Of a stretch of 64,000 nt of DNA, positions 50,037-62,121 are shown piece after piece. The notes beneath the pieces are model-generated. The model was given only the letters and a program-made list of their open reading frames with translations, made no database searches and had not been told where the DNA came from. How positions within the stretch are numbered: position 1 is the first letter of the stretch; each line of letters starts with the position of its first letter. This DNA comes from Blastobasis lacticolella (Eukaryota; Arthropoda; Insecta; Lepidoptera; Blastobasidae), in NCBI GenBank assembly GCA_905147135.1, contig LR990043.1, positions 7,103,057 to 7,167,056 on the forward strand. The letters run 5' to 3'. Position numbers and translations under genes: made by a program.

Positions 50037-53000
50037 TTACCAAGTTTACTGAAACACACATATTTTCTAAACTACCTACAGAACCGATTTTAATGAAACA
50101 AAGCTAAGCACCATCTCGATTAAACTGGCTTCCAAATAGAGAAAACCGCATCCAAATCGGTTCATCCGTTCGGGAGCTATGATGCCACAGATAGATACAC
50201 CAAGTCACAGATATACTGATACACACATTAAACTTATAACACCCGTCATTTCTCCACCAACAGCCGATGTGTAATATTTCCGAAATTCTAGTCGTATTTT
50301 TGCACAAAAATAAAAATACTTAAATTACTATTGTATCTCAATACAAGCTAACTAAATCAGTGCACCGCACCATCCACGATCCGACTACCAAATCGGAAAT
50401 GCCTGCCCTTGGTCCGCCTCAATAATAGATACCCTTAGTCATAGTTTAAGTGACTAAACACGTTCTTCTTTTTAAATATAAACTGAAAGGGTCTATATGA
50501 CTGATCGAAATAATTAGATATGTATTAAAGTATTTTGGATGGGAACATAGTGAAATCGGGCCGGATAGTATAAATGAAAAACATAGGAAAGCATGCACCG
50601 TGCAGTTATAATATCAGCCACGGTTACACAAATAAAATAAGTAAGCTCTTTATGATTCTAGATTCTTCTTTAGATTTCATTAAATATTATTTTTTTAGAT
50701 TTCTAACGATAAAGCTTACCATTATCATACTCTACTCTTGTCTTTTTCTATGGAAACGTGATTTCAATTGTGAGATGATGGTCTCCACATCAAATTAACA
50801 AACAACATGTTAGACTCAAGTAACAATTGTACAAACATACAAGTGCATCGCTCTATCTCTGATCTTTTCAATTAACGCAGTCCGTGCAACTCTTGCAAGT
50901 ATTAAATATAGAAACCCTGACTCCTGACGGAATCCAGACACGCGAGGATGTTGCCACTTTGAGTAGCTTAACGCCCACACAAACAAAGAACTGTGTAGTT
51001 AGCTTTGTTAGCATAATTAGATATTTATTTATCGCGACGACATGCTAAAACGATGCCCATAATTGTATAATGGGACGTGACAATTCAACATAACACAAAT
51101 ACTTGAAAACCTGATTGGCGACTGCAGCAATGGTATCTAATGAGCTGCTCGCACGCTCACTTACAACTGATGCAATTATTGGTGCCTACACAAACTGCCT
51201 TTGTTCAGCATTCGTTTGAAAAGTGCTAAAAATAGTGTAGAAGATGCAAATTGTATGAAATAGTTTGAACTCCTCTGAAACGCAACCGCGACTGCTGTGC
51301 TGGTAGTATTCTGTGATAACGGTAGCTACGTTACTACACGCACAGAATCCCAATATAAATGTATGAACCTAAATAATGTTATCTCTACATAGTATTTTTT
51401 TCCGGGGTCAAAAATATTGCTTTCCGGATCTGTTTATCCACTAAACTACGCAAATTATTTATATGTATATTTATATGTGTAATACCTATGCATTAAAAGT
51501 AAAGAAAAGACGCGAAAACCTATGCAAAATTGAGGCGGGTCGCTTGTTTGTTATAAAATGACGTTCAATTCTATTTATCATCCTACTACTCAAAATATAC
51601 ATTAAACAATACTAGAATAGGTAGGTAATAAACCCGTACCTAAGAAGTTGCTGGAATTTAGCCTGTTTAAAGATCGGTATCCAGAGAATCCTAATGTTTA
51701 ATGCTATTTAATTAAACTATCGTCGAAATGCTATCAACATTATTCCGCTGTGAGTCGACCAGTTTATTCCCGGCTACTTGTACGGCGTTACTGATAAAGG
51801 TTCATAACCCGGCAGGATATAATTTAATATAAAGGACGTGTCTGTACCGCCGTCCATCGCTGCACAAACAGCGCCATTCCATTTCAAAGAACCATCCACT
51901 GAACGTAACAAGTGCCAAGATAATTGAGCCTTTTACGATCACCCTGTCGCTCCATCGAATAGATTTGTATTTCATAGTTTAATAACTTTAACGCTTTACA
52001 AGGCTCGTTCTAACACTGATTTAGATCGATTAGTACACTATTACTAGGCGATTTAACGCCATATACGTAAGGTGTAATATCAAATATTATGTGCAGTAAT
52101 TACATGCAGACATACCCAGGTTGGCTTAGTGGCGCCTTGAGCAATTACCACCGAATTAGACATGTCGAGAACGAGGTTTGCATTTATTACAAGCCTTATT
52201 AAAAGTAATAGAGTCCACGACACCGCGTACCTAATCCCTACCTACCTACTAAGAAAACTCATTTCCCGGTTCTCATAGTAAAGTAGGTGAAGTGACCGCA
52301 AAAGTACTTGTATTGGATAACTTATACGAAGATGAGTTCATGGGCATTTCTAAAAGGCTAGTTCGATTATCACCACCCTAAATACCTACAAGAAGTTTCC
52401 ATATAGGTATCCTCGCAGTAGGGTAAATTGTACAAATAAATTTGTCATCTCCTACCTAAGACGTACATAAGACAGGCGCAAACAGTAGTCTTTCAATGCG
52501 CGACCGCTAAGCTATTGAGTCATACGCGAGCGTCATAACCTGACTCATAGTATAGAGGCACGCGCTGCTCTCTTACAAACATTAATATTATGTTTTTTCC
52601 TTTGCCATAGGTGTTACCTGCTCGCTGATTCATCGGATACCCTCATTCCTAAGCTAGCGGGGTCACGAGACCGGATTCAAGAGAACAAAGTTACTACAAG
52701 TAACGTAAATATCGGACCACGACGCGACGGCGGGATGAACTAAAACACAAGTCTACTCCACGCGACGATGATCCGATAAACACTATGATGAAGAAATTGT
52801 GCTCGTCCGGTGCCGGTCTCAAACTATATACATAATGTAGGTACCTATTTGTATATGACTACTCGTAATAGCGTTAACGTACCTAACGTTTTTACGAATG
52901 TTACCTCTGTGATATTTAAGTTGATTTTAGATGGTAGGATATTGTGTGAGTCATCGTTTCGATTTGTAATGAATGTATGCGGCTTATCGCTCTTGCGTGA

Positions 53001-54984
53001 CGTTTAGTTAGGTTCTATTGTACATTCAAATATTGCGTAATGTAATATTGAATTGTTATGTTAGAAAAACATAACTCAAGTTAATAAAAGATGATGTGTT
53101 TTGTTTAGAGACTGAGGGAGTAGCAAGCTACTACGACTGAACAAGTTAATTTATTCTCTTTGTATCTGGTAACAAAATGAACTGATAAATAGCTACTTCG
53201 GAATTGAGGCTTTAGCGTGAATTTACGCTATATAGCGTTATGTTTCATTCAAATAGGTACGAAGTTGAATCAATCGTTTCAAGAAGTTGTAATTAGTTCA
53301 ATTTTACTGTAGGTACTAAGTAATAACATACCTACTCACTCGTTCGTTAAAATTACTATTCCAAGAACCATGTAAGGCGTTAAACCGATCTCTAGCCTCA
53401 TCATTAATTAGTATCAGTGTAACAATCACATCTGAGTGATACCTATCGAAGTACCGTGAACTTGTTTAGGAGAGTGATTCAGCGGAGAGAAAGTACCGTG
53501 AAAGTGGGGTATAATGGTGAATTTTATTAATGTGTGGGTGCTTCGTCGTGGGCTGCCTTGGGCGTGGCATACATTCGATGACTAAGGTACCTCGGGGCAG
53601 AGGCATCCCATCACTGTGTTTTACTTTACTTTACTTTACTGTACCTACTGTCGGTAGGTATCACTGTTTCCATATATTAGTCACTGCCGACTGTATGAAT
53701 GCCTAGGGTAAGTATTTGTAGAGCCAATGTAAATTATATTGTTCAACTGCTCTGCATTTTTGTACTTCCATTATTTATAAGGACTATTTTATGTAAATAT
53801 GAAACTATCAATAGTTACCTAATAATAATACACGGAGCCAATCTTTATTACGTTTCGAACCTTTTGTTTTTGGTTTGGTTTTGTCAATCCGTGTAGTTTC
53901 CACGAAGATCTTTCACAAAATTTACGCCATATTCCAATATTTCTAAAATAATTACTTCGATCGAGTAATTTTCATGAACTTTGTATTCGACTGGTATTTA
54001 CCTCAAAAACTTGCCATTTTTTTACTTACGTTATCCTGACGCTGTGTTAAGTGGGTCCAACAAGAATTGTGTTGGGGGTTTAACCAGTCGATTAGGAGAT
54101 TGATCATTCTATTAATATTACGCTATCTACTCATACTGCGAAACAATTCGCCATATATTAATCTAATTTTGATGTAATCCTAACAAATATCTACAGTTCC
54201 TAAAGAACTTAATAAGTTAATAATTATTGTTGAATAAGTCAAATATCTGAATAATTTGTCTATTGGCTTTTAATAACATAAATTAAGTAAATGTTTCATA
54301 TAACGGATGCTGTAGGTATTCATATTAATGGTAAAGCTGTGTACCGTTACCGATTTACTAACAAGTAGTACCTATGCATTTTCAAAAGCAAATTATCGAA
54401 AAAAAATATTTTCTCAAGATAGCACACAAACCTACCTAAAACCCGTAGAAAGGATCTAACATTGCTATGCGTGTCCTTAAAGATGCTAGCTCATCTTGTA
54501 CTGGTTTTGGGTAGATTGGTGTGCTGCCTCTTGTATTTCCACCGTAAATTTTAATGTGAATTGGATTCCCACACTTTATGCATTATGTTTGAAACGAGGT
54601 TTCAGTTTATTGGGGTTTGTAAATAATATAGTTTATTATAATCTAATCCACATATATTTGCATTGTTTTAAATGTAACACAACTCTAAGTAGAATTTATA
54701 ACGCCTTGTTTTATTTGTAAATATTTACGTCTATACTATGATTATAACGAACCCAGATATAGGTAGGTATTCAATAGCATCACAATGATAAGATTCGCCA
54801 TTATTTGTAAGGACGTAGTAGATAAGTAATAAATATCTCTAGACAAACGTAATCTAAATTTTTGTATTTTTGTAAATGTGATTTTAATTATAAGCTAGTC
54901 GAATAAACGTTAAAAACTAAATGTGTTGTTTTCATCTACCTCTAACCCAAAGAGAAGGCAGCTGAAAAACCGAAAGGTAATGAT
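50037..54984. other. AT-rich intergenic stretch, no gene assigned
   Basis: About 5 kb with no convincing exon. Items seen: a Helitron-like piece at 51395-51550 ending GAGGCGGGTCGCTTGTTTG, a CTTTACTTTACTTTACT run at 53620-53640 and a less AT-rich patch at 52570-52760 that could not be turned into a gene. Confidence 0.4.
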
Positions 54985-55135
54985 AAAAATCATCTTGGCG
55001 TTAATGTCCCGGTTGCGCTCTCGCGCACGAGAGCTCAGGGTCTGCCTTAACCATGGATCCTGGATTTGGCAGATCAGGTAATTACATTGCAGCGACTGGT
55101 CAACTTCCCTGGTAGCAGAGTCACGGAGGTCAAAA
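54985..55135 (-). repeat. RTE-tailed SINE tail copy
   Basis: ATCTTGGCGTTAATGTCCCG, CTCAGGGTCTGCCTTAACCA and TGGATTTGGCAGATCAGGTA are the reverse of 42395-42540. Confidence 0.6.
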
Positions 55136-55196
55136 CCTAAAAGGTAATAAATCAGAAAGGAAATGAAACCACCAAGTCCAAAATTAAATAACTTCT

Positions 55197-55202
55197 TTTA
55201 TT
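55197..55202 (-). terminator. Possible polyadenylation signal, minus strand
   Basis: TTTATT on the plus strand reads AATAAA on minus, about 2.5 kb downstream of the tentative terminal exon at 57737-57746. Offered only as the possible 3' end of the minus-strand gene whose exons lie at 62.05 and 63.1 kb. Confidence 0.25.
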
Positions 55203-57736
55203 TCAGAGTCAAATTTGTTTCCTACATAAACGTGTTAGAATGACAGACTGACCGCGTAACATTAATTGACCACTTCACTAATGGTACGCGCCGTTCGCTG
55301 GTCACTTGTGGTGCAAGAGTGGAGGGCCCGTGTTCGTTTTACTTTGTATATTCGTTATAGACATCGGCTCGCGCGCCTGCAGTCCTCCACAACACCCGAC
55401 ACTGGACCCCGAACCGACGCGCGAACCGACGCCGCTACACAGAAATCATCTACCGGTTTAAATACAGATTTTATTACATTAATAATATAGATTTAACTTT
55501 ATTAACTATGCAAATATGATCACAAATACCCATGAACCAGCCGACGCGATCCTGAACGTCCCCCGGCGGCGCGGCGCCCGCGTCTACTCCCCACAGAGAC
55601 CTAATTTAATCAATAATCAACAATTATCGCCCACCTCTAACACTACACGCCTCTATTACCATCTATAATACGATCAAGTGGAAAAATAATTTTTGATCCT
55701 TCATCGAAATCAACTTAACATCCCCATGCCGTGTCGCATGGCAAAACAAATCGCGAAGCGGGCGGGCGCCGGCAGCCTCCCTGGCTCCCTGGCTCCCTGG
55801 CTCCCTGGCTCCCCGGCTCCCTGGCTCCCTGCGCCCGCCCGCCCCACCGGAAAGACATTAACTATTCTCCATATGCTTATAAGAACACTTCATAAAACAG
55901 CTTTCTTTAATATTATACTACACAATTTACACATTTATAATAGGTTTACATTTTTACACAGCAATAATAATTGTTTGTAGTCTTCATAATAATATACTCT
56001 ATATACTCCCGATTGCTAAATATTGTCGCATATTAAGCATGTTTACTTTATATAAAACGACACCGCAAGGCTGGTGCCCGAATACTTCAATATTCACAAA
56101 ATACTTTTACCCTCTCCGAATCGCCACATCGCCTAACAAAGAAACTCCGTAAGGGATTCGACGTTATTCTTTAGAATTCAAAACTATATTAGTCACTATT
56201 TATTCCAAATCGATAAGTAACCACAACTAAAATCTAAGCTTCAAACTAAACTACCAGAATTTATAACAATTTCTTCATAAACGGACAGTTTACAGATGTT
56301 ACCGACTCCACAAGAACTCAGTTCAAACAATAAACTATAAATGCTGACAATATTGTCTTTTGTCTGGAATGACACTAAAGAAACACCTCTAACACTTTTC
56401 TACACCGTATGAATCAAAACATCGACATCTAAAGCGTATAAATACGTTAGAATTTTGACGACTGATCACAATCAGACTTTGCTATACAAAAAAGAATTAT
56501 GTTAGTAAAAATTAATTTTAGATAAAAATTATGGCAAAATATTGGCGAAGTGTAGCGATAGCTCTCCACGAATATTTAATATAAGTTAGGAAAGATCCAA
56601 TACCATTGCAATTAGAACACAAGCATCGAACAGGGCGCGGCCCGGCCCCTCCGCCGGCCACTGCCCACTGCCAAGGCGGCTGCGGCTCGCTCCGTGTGGA
56701 TATTTACATAAATAATGCACATCATATAAAATATTATAAGACATAATCATCTTAAGTATTCATTACGTAAAATGTAACATTATTTATTACACTATGGCAT
56801 TGCAACTTTGTGACTCGATGGCGGCTACACGTGACTTGTAATGATTCCTTTTAAAAACATGCAATAATAATAAAATACAGGACTCTGGCCCAAAAACAAA
56901 ATACAACTATGATTCTAGATAATATAAAAAATATAACGTAAAATGAAAAAATAGGATTAAATAAACAATAACCTCCTGTTTTACATAGGTAACATACAGC
57001 GCACTTTTTTTTCTAATCAAATTTGTAATGAATGAATATGCATAATGTAGCAACCAAATACAGCGCAACAGTAGCCGCTCCCAATAACATTGTTTACATG
57101 GTAGACTTATATTACGTAGAACATAATGTAAATACATTTATATGCAAGTTGCAATATAACTGATACTCCAACCGTTAGAGGTGTCCTGTTGATCAGTCTG
57201 AATAAAGGTAGACTACAAAATCATCGTCGAAATAATTTCCTATTGGAACAACGTCCACAGGTGATAGTTATCTCGGTGACCCGACAGTGAAAGTTGATCA
57301 AAATGACCAGCAGAACACCCATTCGTCTTGAAACATCGTTTATATTGCACCTTCTATAGCGCTATGGCGCGTGCTGTAGACTAATGAAGTTTGATTGTGG
57401 GGAATCGCGCTACTTACTAACGATACTGGCGTACTCGGAACACGCGTACTCGGTGTAACTACTGGGCAACTTGACCCTTATTTTATTATACTGTCGGGCT
57501 ATGAAAATACGCGATTCACAGAAAAATGTCATAGTGCGAGACCCCAACGCCTTCGTAGCCCGTCAGTATTCGATAATGCCTCTATTAATAATATTTTATA
57601 AGCGTTAATATCAACATTACGCCAGCATTACGCCGAGTACAATTGCTACGGACATAATAGAACTGCAATACGTTTATGTGGAAGTGTGTGAGCGGTGAGT
57701 GTGGCCGCGGCGGCGCGGGCGGCTCTCGCGCGCACA
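55203..57736 (-). other. GC-spotted region, possible long 3' UTR
   Basis: AT-rich sequence broken by GC-rich islands at 55370-55450, 55550-55590, 55730-55850 and 56630-56700. No long coherent coding frame. It may be the long 3' UTR of the minus-strand gene to the right; there is no direct proof. Confidence 0.25.
55776..55835. repeat. Minisatellite, 8-bp unit GGCTCCCT
   Basis: Seven consecutive GGCTCCCT units, one with a C variant (GGCTCCCC), embedded in a GC-rich island. Confidence 0.85.
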
Positions 57737-57746
57737 TTAATAGTCC
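57737..57746 (-). CDS. Tentative last coding bit of an unidentified minus-strand gene
   Basis: The minus strand has a strong acceptor (GTTGTCTGTTGCAG); read in the phase left by the exon at 62051-62121 the next codons are Asp, Tyr and TAA. If right, the protein ends WLRDY and the rest is 3' UTR. A phase-0 reading instead stays open as a Pro-rich stretch (PPAPPRPHSP). Weak. Confidence 0.2.
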
Positions 57747-57883
57747 CTGCAACAGACAACGGTAGCACATTTAATACTTTTGCTGCGGCCGACTCGACAA
57801 TTGGGTCAAAATCAGAGCTACGCGTATGCGCACAACTCATATCCAGGACAGGTCCTCAACTCGAAACTTACGGATTGACCTAA

Positions 57884-58430
57884 AAACTAGTCCTGCTTGG
57901 TAGAATCAATAGTCCCGAATATCCCTTGGTTCTTGTCAGGAGAAGTCGGAAGTAAACGTCAGTAGCGTGGAATACGCGTTGCGGTTTAATTTTACTCAAC
58001 GACGATATAAATAAAACATAAAATATATGTTAAATTCAAGTTTTATAGCTTTTTTGGATATGAATTTTAATCATGAATAAATAATTCCAATATGCTAATG
58101 TGATCAAGGATACTGATTACTGTATTGTCTGTCGGAAGCAGTTTATATTATTAGATAGCTTAGACGTATCTCATGCTATCTATGTTCTCAAGCTATCTGA
58201 TGCTATTATACATTAGAATTACCTTACAATGATTTTTGCTTATTTTTAATGCGCACTTATAAGAAAAGAGAAAAATATGTCTTACTTTTTAACTATGTTA
58301 AAATAAAAACTTATTTGTGTGACGATTAATTTATTGACTACAGGATCTATTTTTACTGAGACCTCTCAACTTTGAGGGTAAGAAACTAGTCCTGGTTGGT
58401 GTAATCTATAGTCATAAACAAAATTAATTG
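57884..58430 (+). repeat. Direct repeat pair AAACTAGTCCTG...AATC.ATAGTC
   Basis: AAACTAGTCCTGCTTGGTAG (57884) and AAACTAGTCCTGGTTGGTGT (58384), each followed by AATC-TATAGTC-like sequence, lie 500 bp apart. They sit next to the PTP pseudogene and may be remnants of the same inserted DNA. Confidence 0.5.
58210..58345 (+). repeat. Repeat related to the PTP 3' flank (upstream copy)
   Basis: ACTTATAAG, ATATGTCTTA, TTTAACTATGTTAAAATAAAA and ATTAATTTATTGACTA line up with 59855-59997 downstream of the PTP pseudogene, with a moderate number of mismatches. Confidence 0.55.
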
Positions 58431-58849
58431 GTGCTTGATGTTATTATCATAGTATAGATCCAAAGATTAATATTATCAGGAAGTATTCGATATCTAAGTT
58501 TATGATCAATTAATTAATGAGCTGTAATTAACAATAAATATTTTAATTATTTGAAAAAGTTTCATTATATTAGTAGCAAGTTATAAGGGGGTATATATAT
58601 ACTGAACAAAAAATAATAAACAAAGTATGTTATGTAATTATTTTGATTCTGATCCTAATTCTAATAAAAGTTGTCATTCAATTAAGTCATTTTCAGTTGT
58701 TTTTTTTCCTTTATCGACTATCGTCCCTTTTTGGGCCACGTGCCACTACGCTGAAGTTTTTATAATCTGTTCTCGACTTAAAATTAGCCTTAGTCCTACT
58801 CGGCCATTGAGTGAATCCCAGGATCTGAAAGACCTCACGTTTTCGATAT

Positions 58850-58965
58850 GAAAATAAATGTGAAAAATTCTCTCAGCACCTATCTGGGATTCGAACCCTC
58901 GCCTGAACGGTGAGTCAGTACGAGCGTCCTAAAGTCTCACGCTTTAGCTACACGCTTCTATTTTT
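58850..58965 (-). repeat. tRNA-like SINE, minus strand
   Basis: On the minus strand GTGTAGCTAAAGCGTGAGAC (A-box region) and GAGGGTTCGAATCCC (B box), then an AT-rich tail. The B box is perfect; the remainder does not fold as a normal tRNA by eye, so a SINE is preferred over a tRNA gene. Confidence 0.5.
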
Positions 58966-58999
58966 TAAATTGTGTATATTATAAAATTGTCGAATTATT

Positions 59000-59797
59000 G
59001 TGTCGATTTGTACCAAAGATGACGTACGTGAAGCGCCTTTTGAATATTATGTACACGTCGAGAATTATGAGCTGGTGTTCAGCAGATATGTAATAGAAAC
59101 TATTGAAATACAAGAGATGATGAATTACGACATAACGAGACTTCAGATCACTGATATCACATCCAAGGAGGTACGGGAGATTACCCATTACGGGTATACA
59201 AGTTGGCCGTACGGCAGTTGCTTAATTGGATTTATGAAGCTCGACGTAGACGAAGTATATAATTTGAAGTATTTTGACTATATAGGATTAAGACCTGGTG
59301 TTCGGCAAATATATAGTAGAAACTATCGAAATATGAGAGAAGCTTGGTTACGAAATAACGAGACTCCAAATCACTGATATCACATCCAAGGTAGTACGGA
59401 AGATTACCCATTATGGGTATACAAATTGGTCGAACAACTTTATTCCTACTGATCCCAACGTATTTCTAAGCCTCTTATTTCGAGTGAACAAAAAATGAGA
59501 GTAGTTAAACAAAGAAGCCTCCGATAGAAACCAACCAAAGCCAGGACCTGTGATTGTTCATTGTTCAACAGGAGTTGGACGTACGGGAACATTTTGTGCG
59601 ATCGACAACGCATTTAGTCAAATCTGCAAAGAACGGACAGTTTAGATCCCGAATACAGTGCATCGAATTCGGAGGCAACGACGCTCGTGTGCTCTAGTAC
59701 CAAAGCAATATGCATATTGCTACAGTTTAGTTAAACATGTGTTGCCTAAATGCATTGCTAAAGCTCAACGTACTACATCATTTTTCATGGAGATATA
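59000..59797 (+). pseudogene. Protein tyrosine phosphatase pseudogene, bracovirus-like
   Basis: Classical PTPs remove phosphate from phosphotyrosine with the HC-x5-R loop Cys. The first open piece (59000-59377) encodes FEYYVHVENYELVFSRYVIE, ITDITSKEVREITHYGYTSW and P-Y-G in place of the usual WPD Asp. A frameshifted piece (about 59540-59797) encodes GPVIVHCSTGVGRTGTFCAI, a TAG stop after ERTV, then IPNTVHRIRRQRRS and KQYAYCYSLVKHVLPK. The N-terminal half of the domain is missing. Between the pieces, 59299-59435 repeats 59069-59210 in worn form. The intronless layout and wording such as ETIEIQ and FCAIDN recall PTPs of bracoviruses (polydnaviruses of braconid wasps), some of whose DNA has entered lepidopteran genomes; the viral origin is inference. 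Frameshift, stop, truncation and WPD change mean no active enzyme. Confidence 0.75.
59069..59435 (+). repeat. Internal duplication inside the PTP pseudogene
   Basis: Unit 1 (59069-59210) and unit 2 (59299-59435) both run from GGTGTTC-GCA-ATAT through CACTGATATCACATCCAAGG to GGGTATACAA-TTGG. They are separated by about 90 bp of PTP-like sequence. Confidence 0.8.
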
Positions 59798-59854
59798 AGT
59801 ATAAATAAGTTCAACTGTATCTAAATACTCTTTTTTTAACTTTAATTAATGATG

Positions 59855-59997
59855 TTATACAAAAGAATCTCTGTCCACTATTGTAAAAATATTTTTAATC
59901 GGTACTTATAAGATTAGAGGCTAGACATGTCTTAATTTTAATTATGTTTCAATAAAAATTTATTTAAATTGCAGCTAATTTATTTACTATTTGACCT
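59855..59997 (+). repeat. PTP 3' flank repeat (downstream copy)
   Basis: Partner of 58210-58345. Contains AATAAA at about 59950 and may be the former 3' UTR of the PTP. Confidence 0.5.
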
Positions 59998-60014
59998 AAT
60001 TCGTATCTCTATAA

Positions 60015-60372
60015 AAATATCCTCAACATTTACCAAATAAGCGAATTCAACATTTTGTTTGATATCGTAATAACTAGCTCCAGGAACAAATTCAATGGTT
60101 TTATGTGGTTTTCCTCACGCCATTATCGATTCTATTTTCATTTAAATATGAATTGTAAACTTTTGCAATAGCGTTCGTTTTTCGATGAAAGCTCGGTCAT
60201 TATTAACATTTAAATTGATTGTGATATCCCTGTATGACCCAATATTGACGTCTTTTCCTGCTAAATTATTTATTTTACATTCATGACAAACCATTTGCTG
60301 AATTAAAATAAAAAATATCCGGAGAAAAACTAAGTTTCGACTTGAAGAGCTCTCCTGGTATGGCCGGTCCAT
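60015..60372 (-). pseudogene. Decayed reading frame of unknown family
   Basis: The minus frame from 60372 encodes a hydrophobic leader-like stretch (LVFLRIFFILIQQM), then CHECKINNLAGKDVNIGSYR. After frameshifts, coding-like residues continue (KVYNSYLNENRIDNG; TIEFVPGASYYDIKQNVEFA) to about 60015. No family recognised. It neighbours the PTP pseudogene and may share its origin; that is a guess. Confidence 0.35.
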
Positions 60373-60589
60373 TTAATACGCCCGCAACAATAATTAGCAC
60401 TGCTGGAGCCTCTCTGGTATTGAGTTGGAAAGGGAAGTGTTAACGTCCATGCTCACTTCGTAAAACTCCCCTTTCTTTCACTGAATCGATGGCCAGATTT
60501 TATGGTACAGATAAGACCCGGTATCTACCGGACTCGGGCTCTACATCTCAGAGAGATGTGTTTTTAACAATCAAAAGGATTTCATTATT

Positions 60590-60835
60590 TCCTCTCCGCC
60601 TAGCTTCAGTGGATACGGTTAAGCAGAGAAGAGAGATGTCTCATATTTGTATGGCGCGATCAAAGTGATATGAGCTGTGCCGAGTATAGACGTGAGCTGG
60701 GTGACGAGAGTTGTGAGCGACGTACGCCGAGCAGCAGCTAACCAGTATACAACTCCACACAGCTTCGGTGGATACACCCTGGCTGTAAAACATCTCTACT
60801 CTCCCCTTCATACATCTCCGCACATTTCTGCGTAG
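60590..60835. repeat. Unclassified repeat-like block
   Basis: Contains two related words in the same orientation, AGCTTCAGTGGATACGGTTA (60602) and AGCTTCGGTGGATACACCCT (60762), and CATCTCCGCACATTTCTGCG. Probably a worn interspersed element; type unknown. Confidence 0.35.
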
Positions 60836-61054
60836 GTGGAGACAGGAGCCCTGTCTAAAGGGATGGAGAAAAACATAGCTATGTTTTACATATCTATTGC
60901 GAATGAATGGTTTAATTAATCCACTACGTATTCTACACTATAATAGTATACATGCAGTATGCCTTTACCATATTAAAGCAAAGCCAACGAGAGGAGGTAA
61001 GTTTCATACAAAGCTGTCATGTAGACGTTTGTCACAATCAGCTTGACATGATAT

Positions 61055-61345
61055 CTTGGTCTGCAGAGGGCAGAGGGCCTTCGACAGCGTCCCTCGGGAG
61101 GTAATCTTCAGATGGGCTCTGAGATCAAAAGCTGTGCCCGTAAGGTACAGTACATTAGGATTATCCAGGACATGTACGCCAATACTGAAGCCATCGTCAA
61201 AATAATCGTAGGCCATACTAAGACTTCTATTTCTAGTTACCAATGGTGTTAACCCGGGTTCTGTCCTAAGCCCGTACTTGTTCTGTATTGTGCTCGATAC
61301 TCAACTGAAATTCCGGACACGCCTCCATGGCTTATGGAATGTATA
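61055..61345 (+). mobile_element. RTE-clade LINE RT fragment
   Basis: Plus-strand frames encode RAFDSVPREV, RYSTLRIIQDMYANTEAIVK, GHTKTS and, after breaks, CPKPVLVLYCA and DTPPWLME, the RT stretch that the minus-strand RTE at 1815-2614 also carries. Short and broken. Confidence 0.65.
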
Positions 61346-62050
61346 TTATGTAATGTGCAGTCGTGAACATTTTTCTCTCGTTGGACTCGCTTTAGTAAAA
61401 TGTTAGCATTAGAAAAATAAGGAAGCATTTATCATTAGAAGTAGTCAATATTTCGTTGTGCAGTAAGTAAATTGCTTTACGCGGCATCAGTGCTAATCCC
61501 ATTGCGTAGTGCTCCAAATCAGCACCTCAAATCTATTAAAAAATTTGCGTAAAAATGAACGTGGAATATGATTTTGACCTGTATGCTATTAGATTACATT
61601 AGGCGTCTTTGCGCGCATCATGTATATGTCTGTTTTTGTTAATTATATTTTTAAATTTGCACACAGAAATTAAGAATTATTGCTTCCTTACTAGATTATT
61701 TTACGAATAATAATACTACGAAAAATAAACCCGAAATAAAAAAACATTGTGACATTCCGAATTTATATTTTACTATGACAACGTCATATTAAAGAATAAT
61801 GTGTAGCCAAAATAATTAAAAATTGTCTCTAATAATTAGGAACATTTGACTTGTAAATTATTAATTTATCAAAATAAATTGAATTGAATTCACACCAAAG
61901 GGGCACCTGACCCTCAAGTGACAAATTCCTTTCCTTGGATCCATCTAAATCCTGTTACCATTCCATTTCTACGCCACCCAGTTAGTAAACCAATACCATA
62001 CCATACCCTCGGCGAAGCTGTAACAAGGTATAGTGTTCGACCGTACCTAC
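61346..62050. other. AT-rich spacer, no feature seen
   Basis: No exon or repeat recognised. Confidence 0.35.
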
Positions 62051-62121
62051 CTCAGCCACTGCTGGTGCGTGGGCGGCGCGGCGGGCGACTGGTGGGTCTG
62101 CGTGGCCACCCTTTGCACCAC
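62051..62121 (-). CDS. Candidate internal exon of unidentified minus-strand gene
   Basis: GC-rich island in AT-rich DNA. On minus the acceptor CTTGTCAG precedes GTGGTGCAAAGG and the donor GTAGGT follows CTGAG. Encodes VVQRVATQTHQSPAAPPTHQ and QWLR, phase 0 in, phase 2 out. It joins in frame to the exon at 63125-63235. No family recognised. Confidence 0.5.

Noticed and set aside
53619..53640. Telomere-like or satellite array
   Set aside because: Only a short CTTTACTTTACT run; too short and not the insect TTAGG repeat.
58870..58945. tRNA gene on minus strand
   Set aside because: Perfect B box, but the acceptor and anticodon stems do not pair convincingly by eye and an AT-rich SINE-like tail follows.
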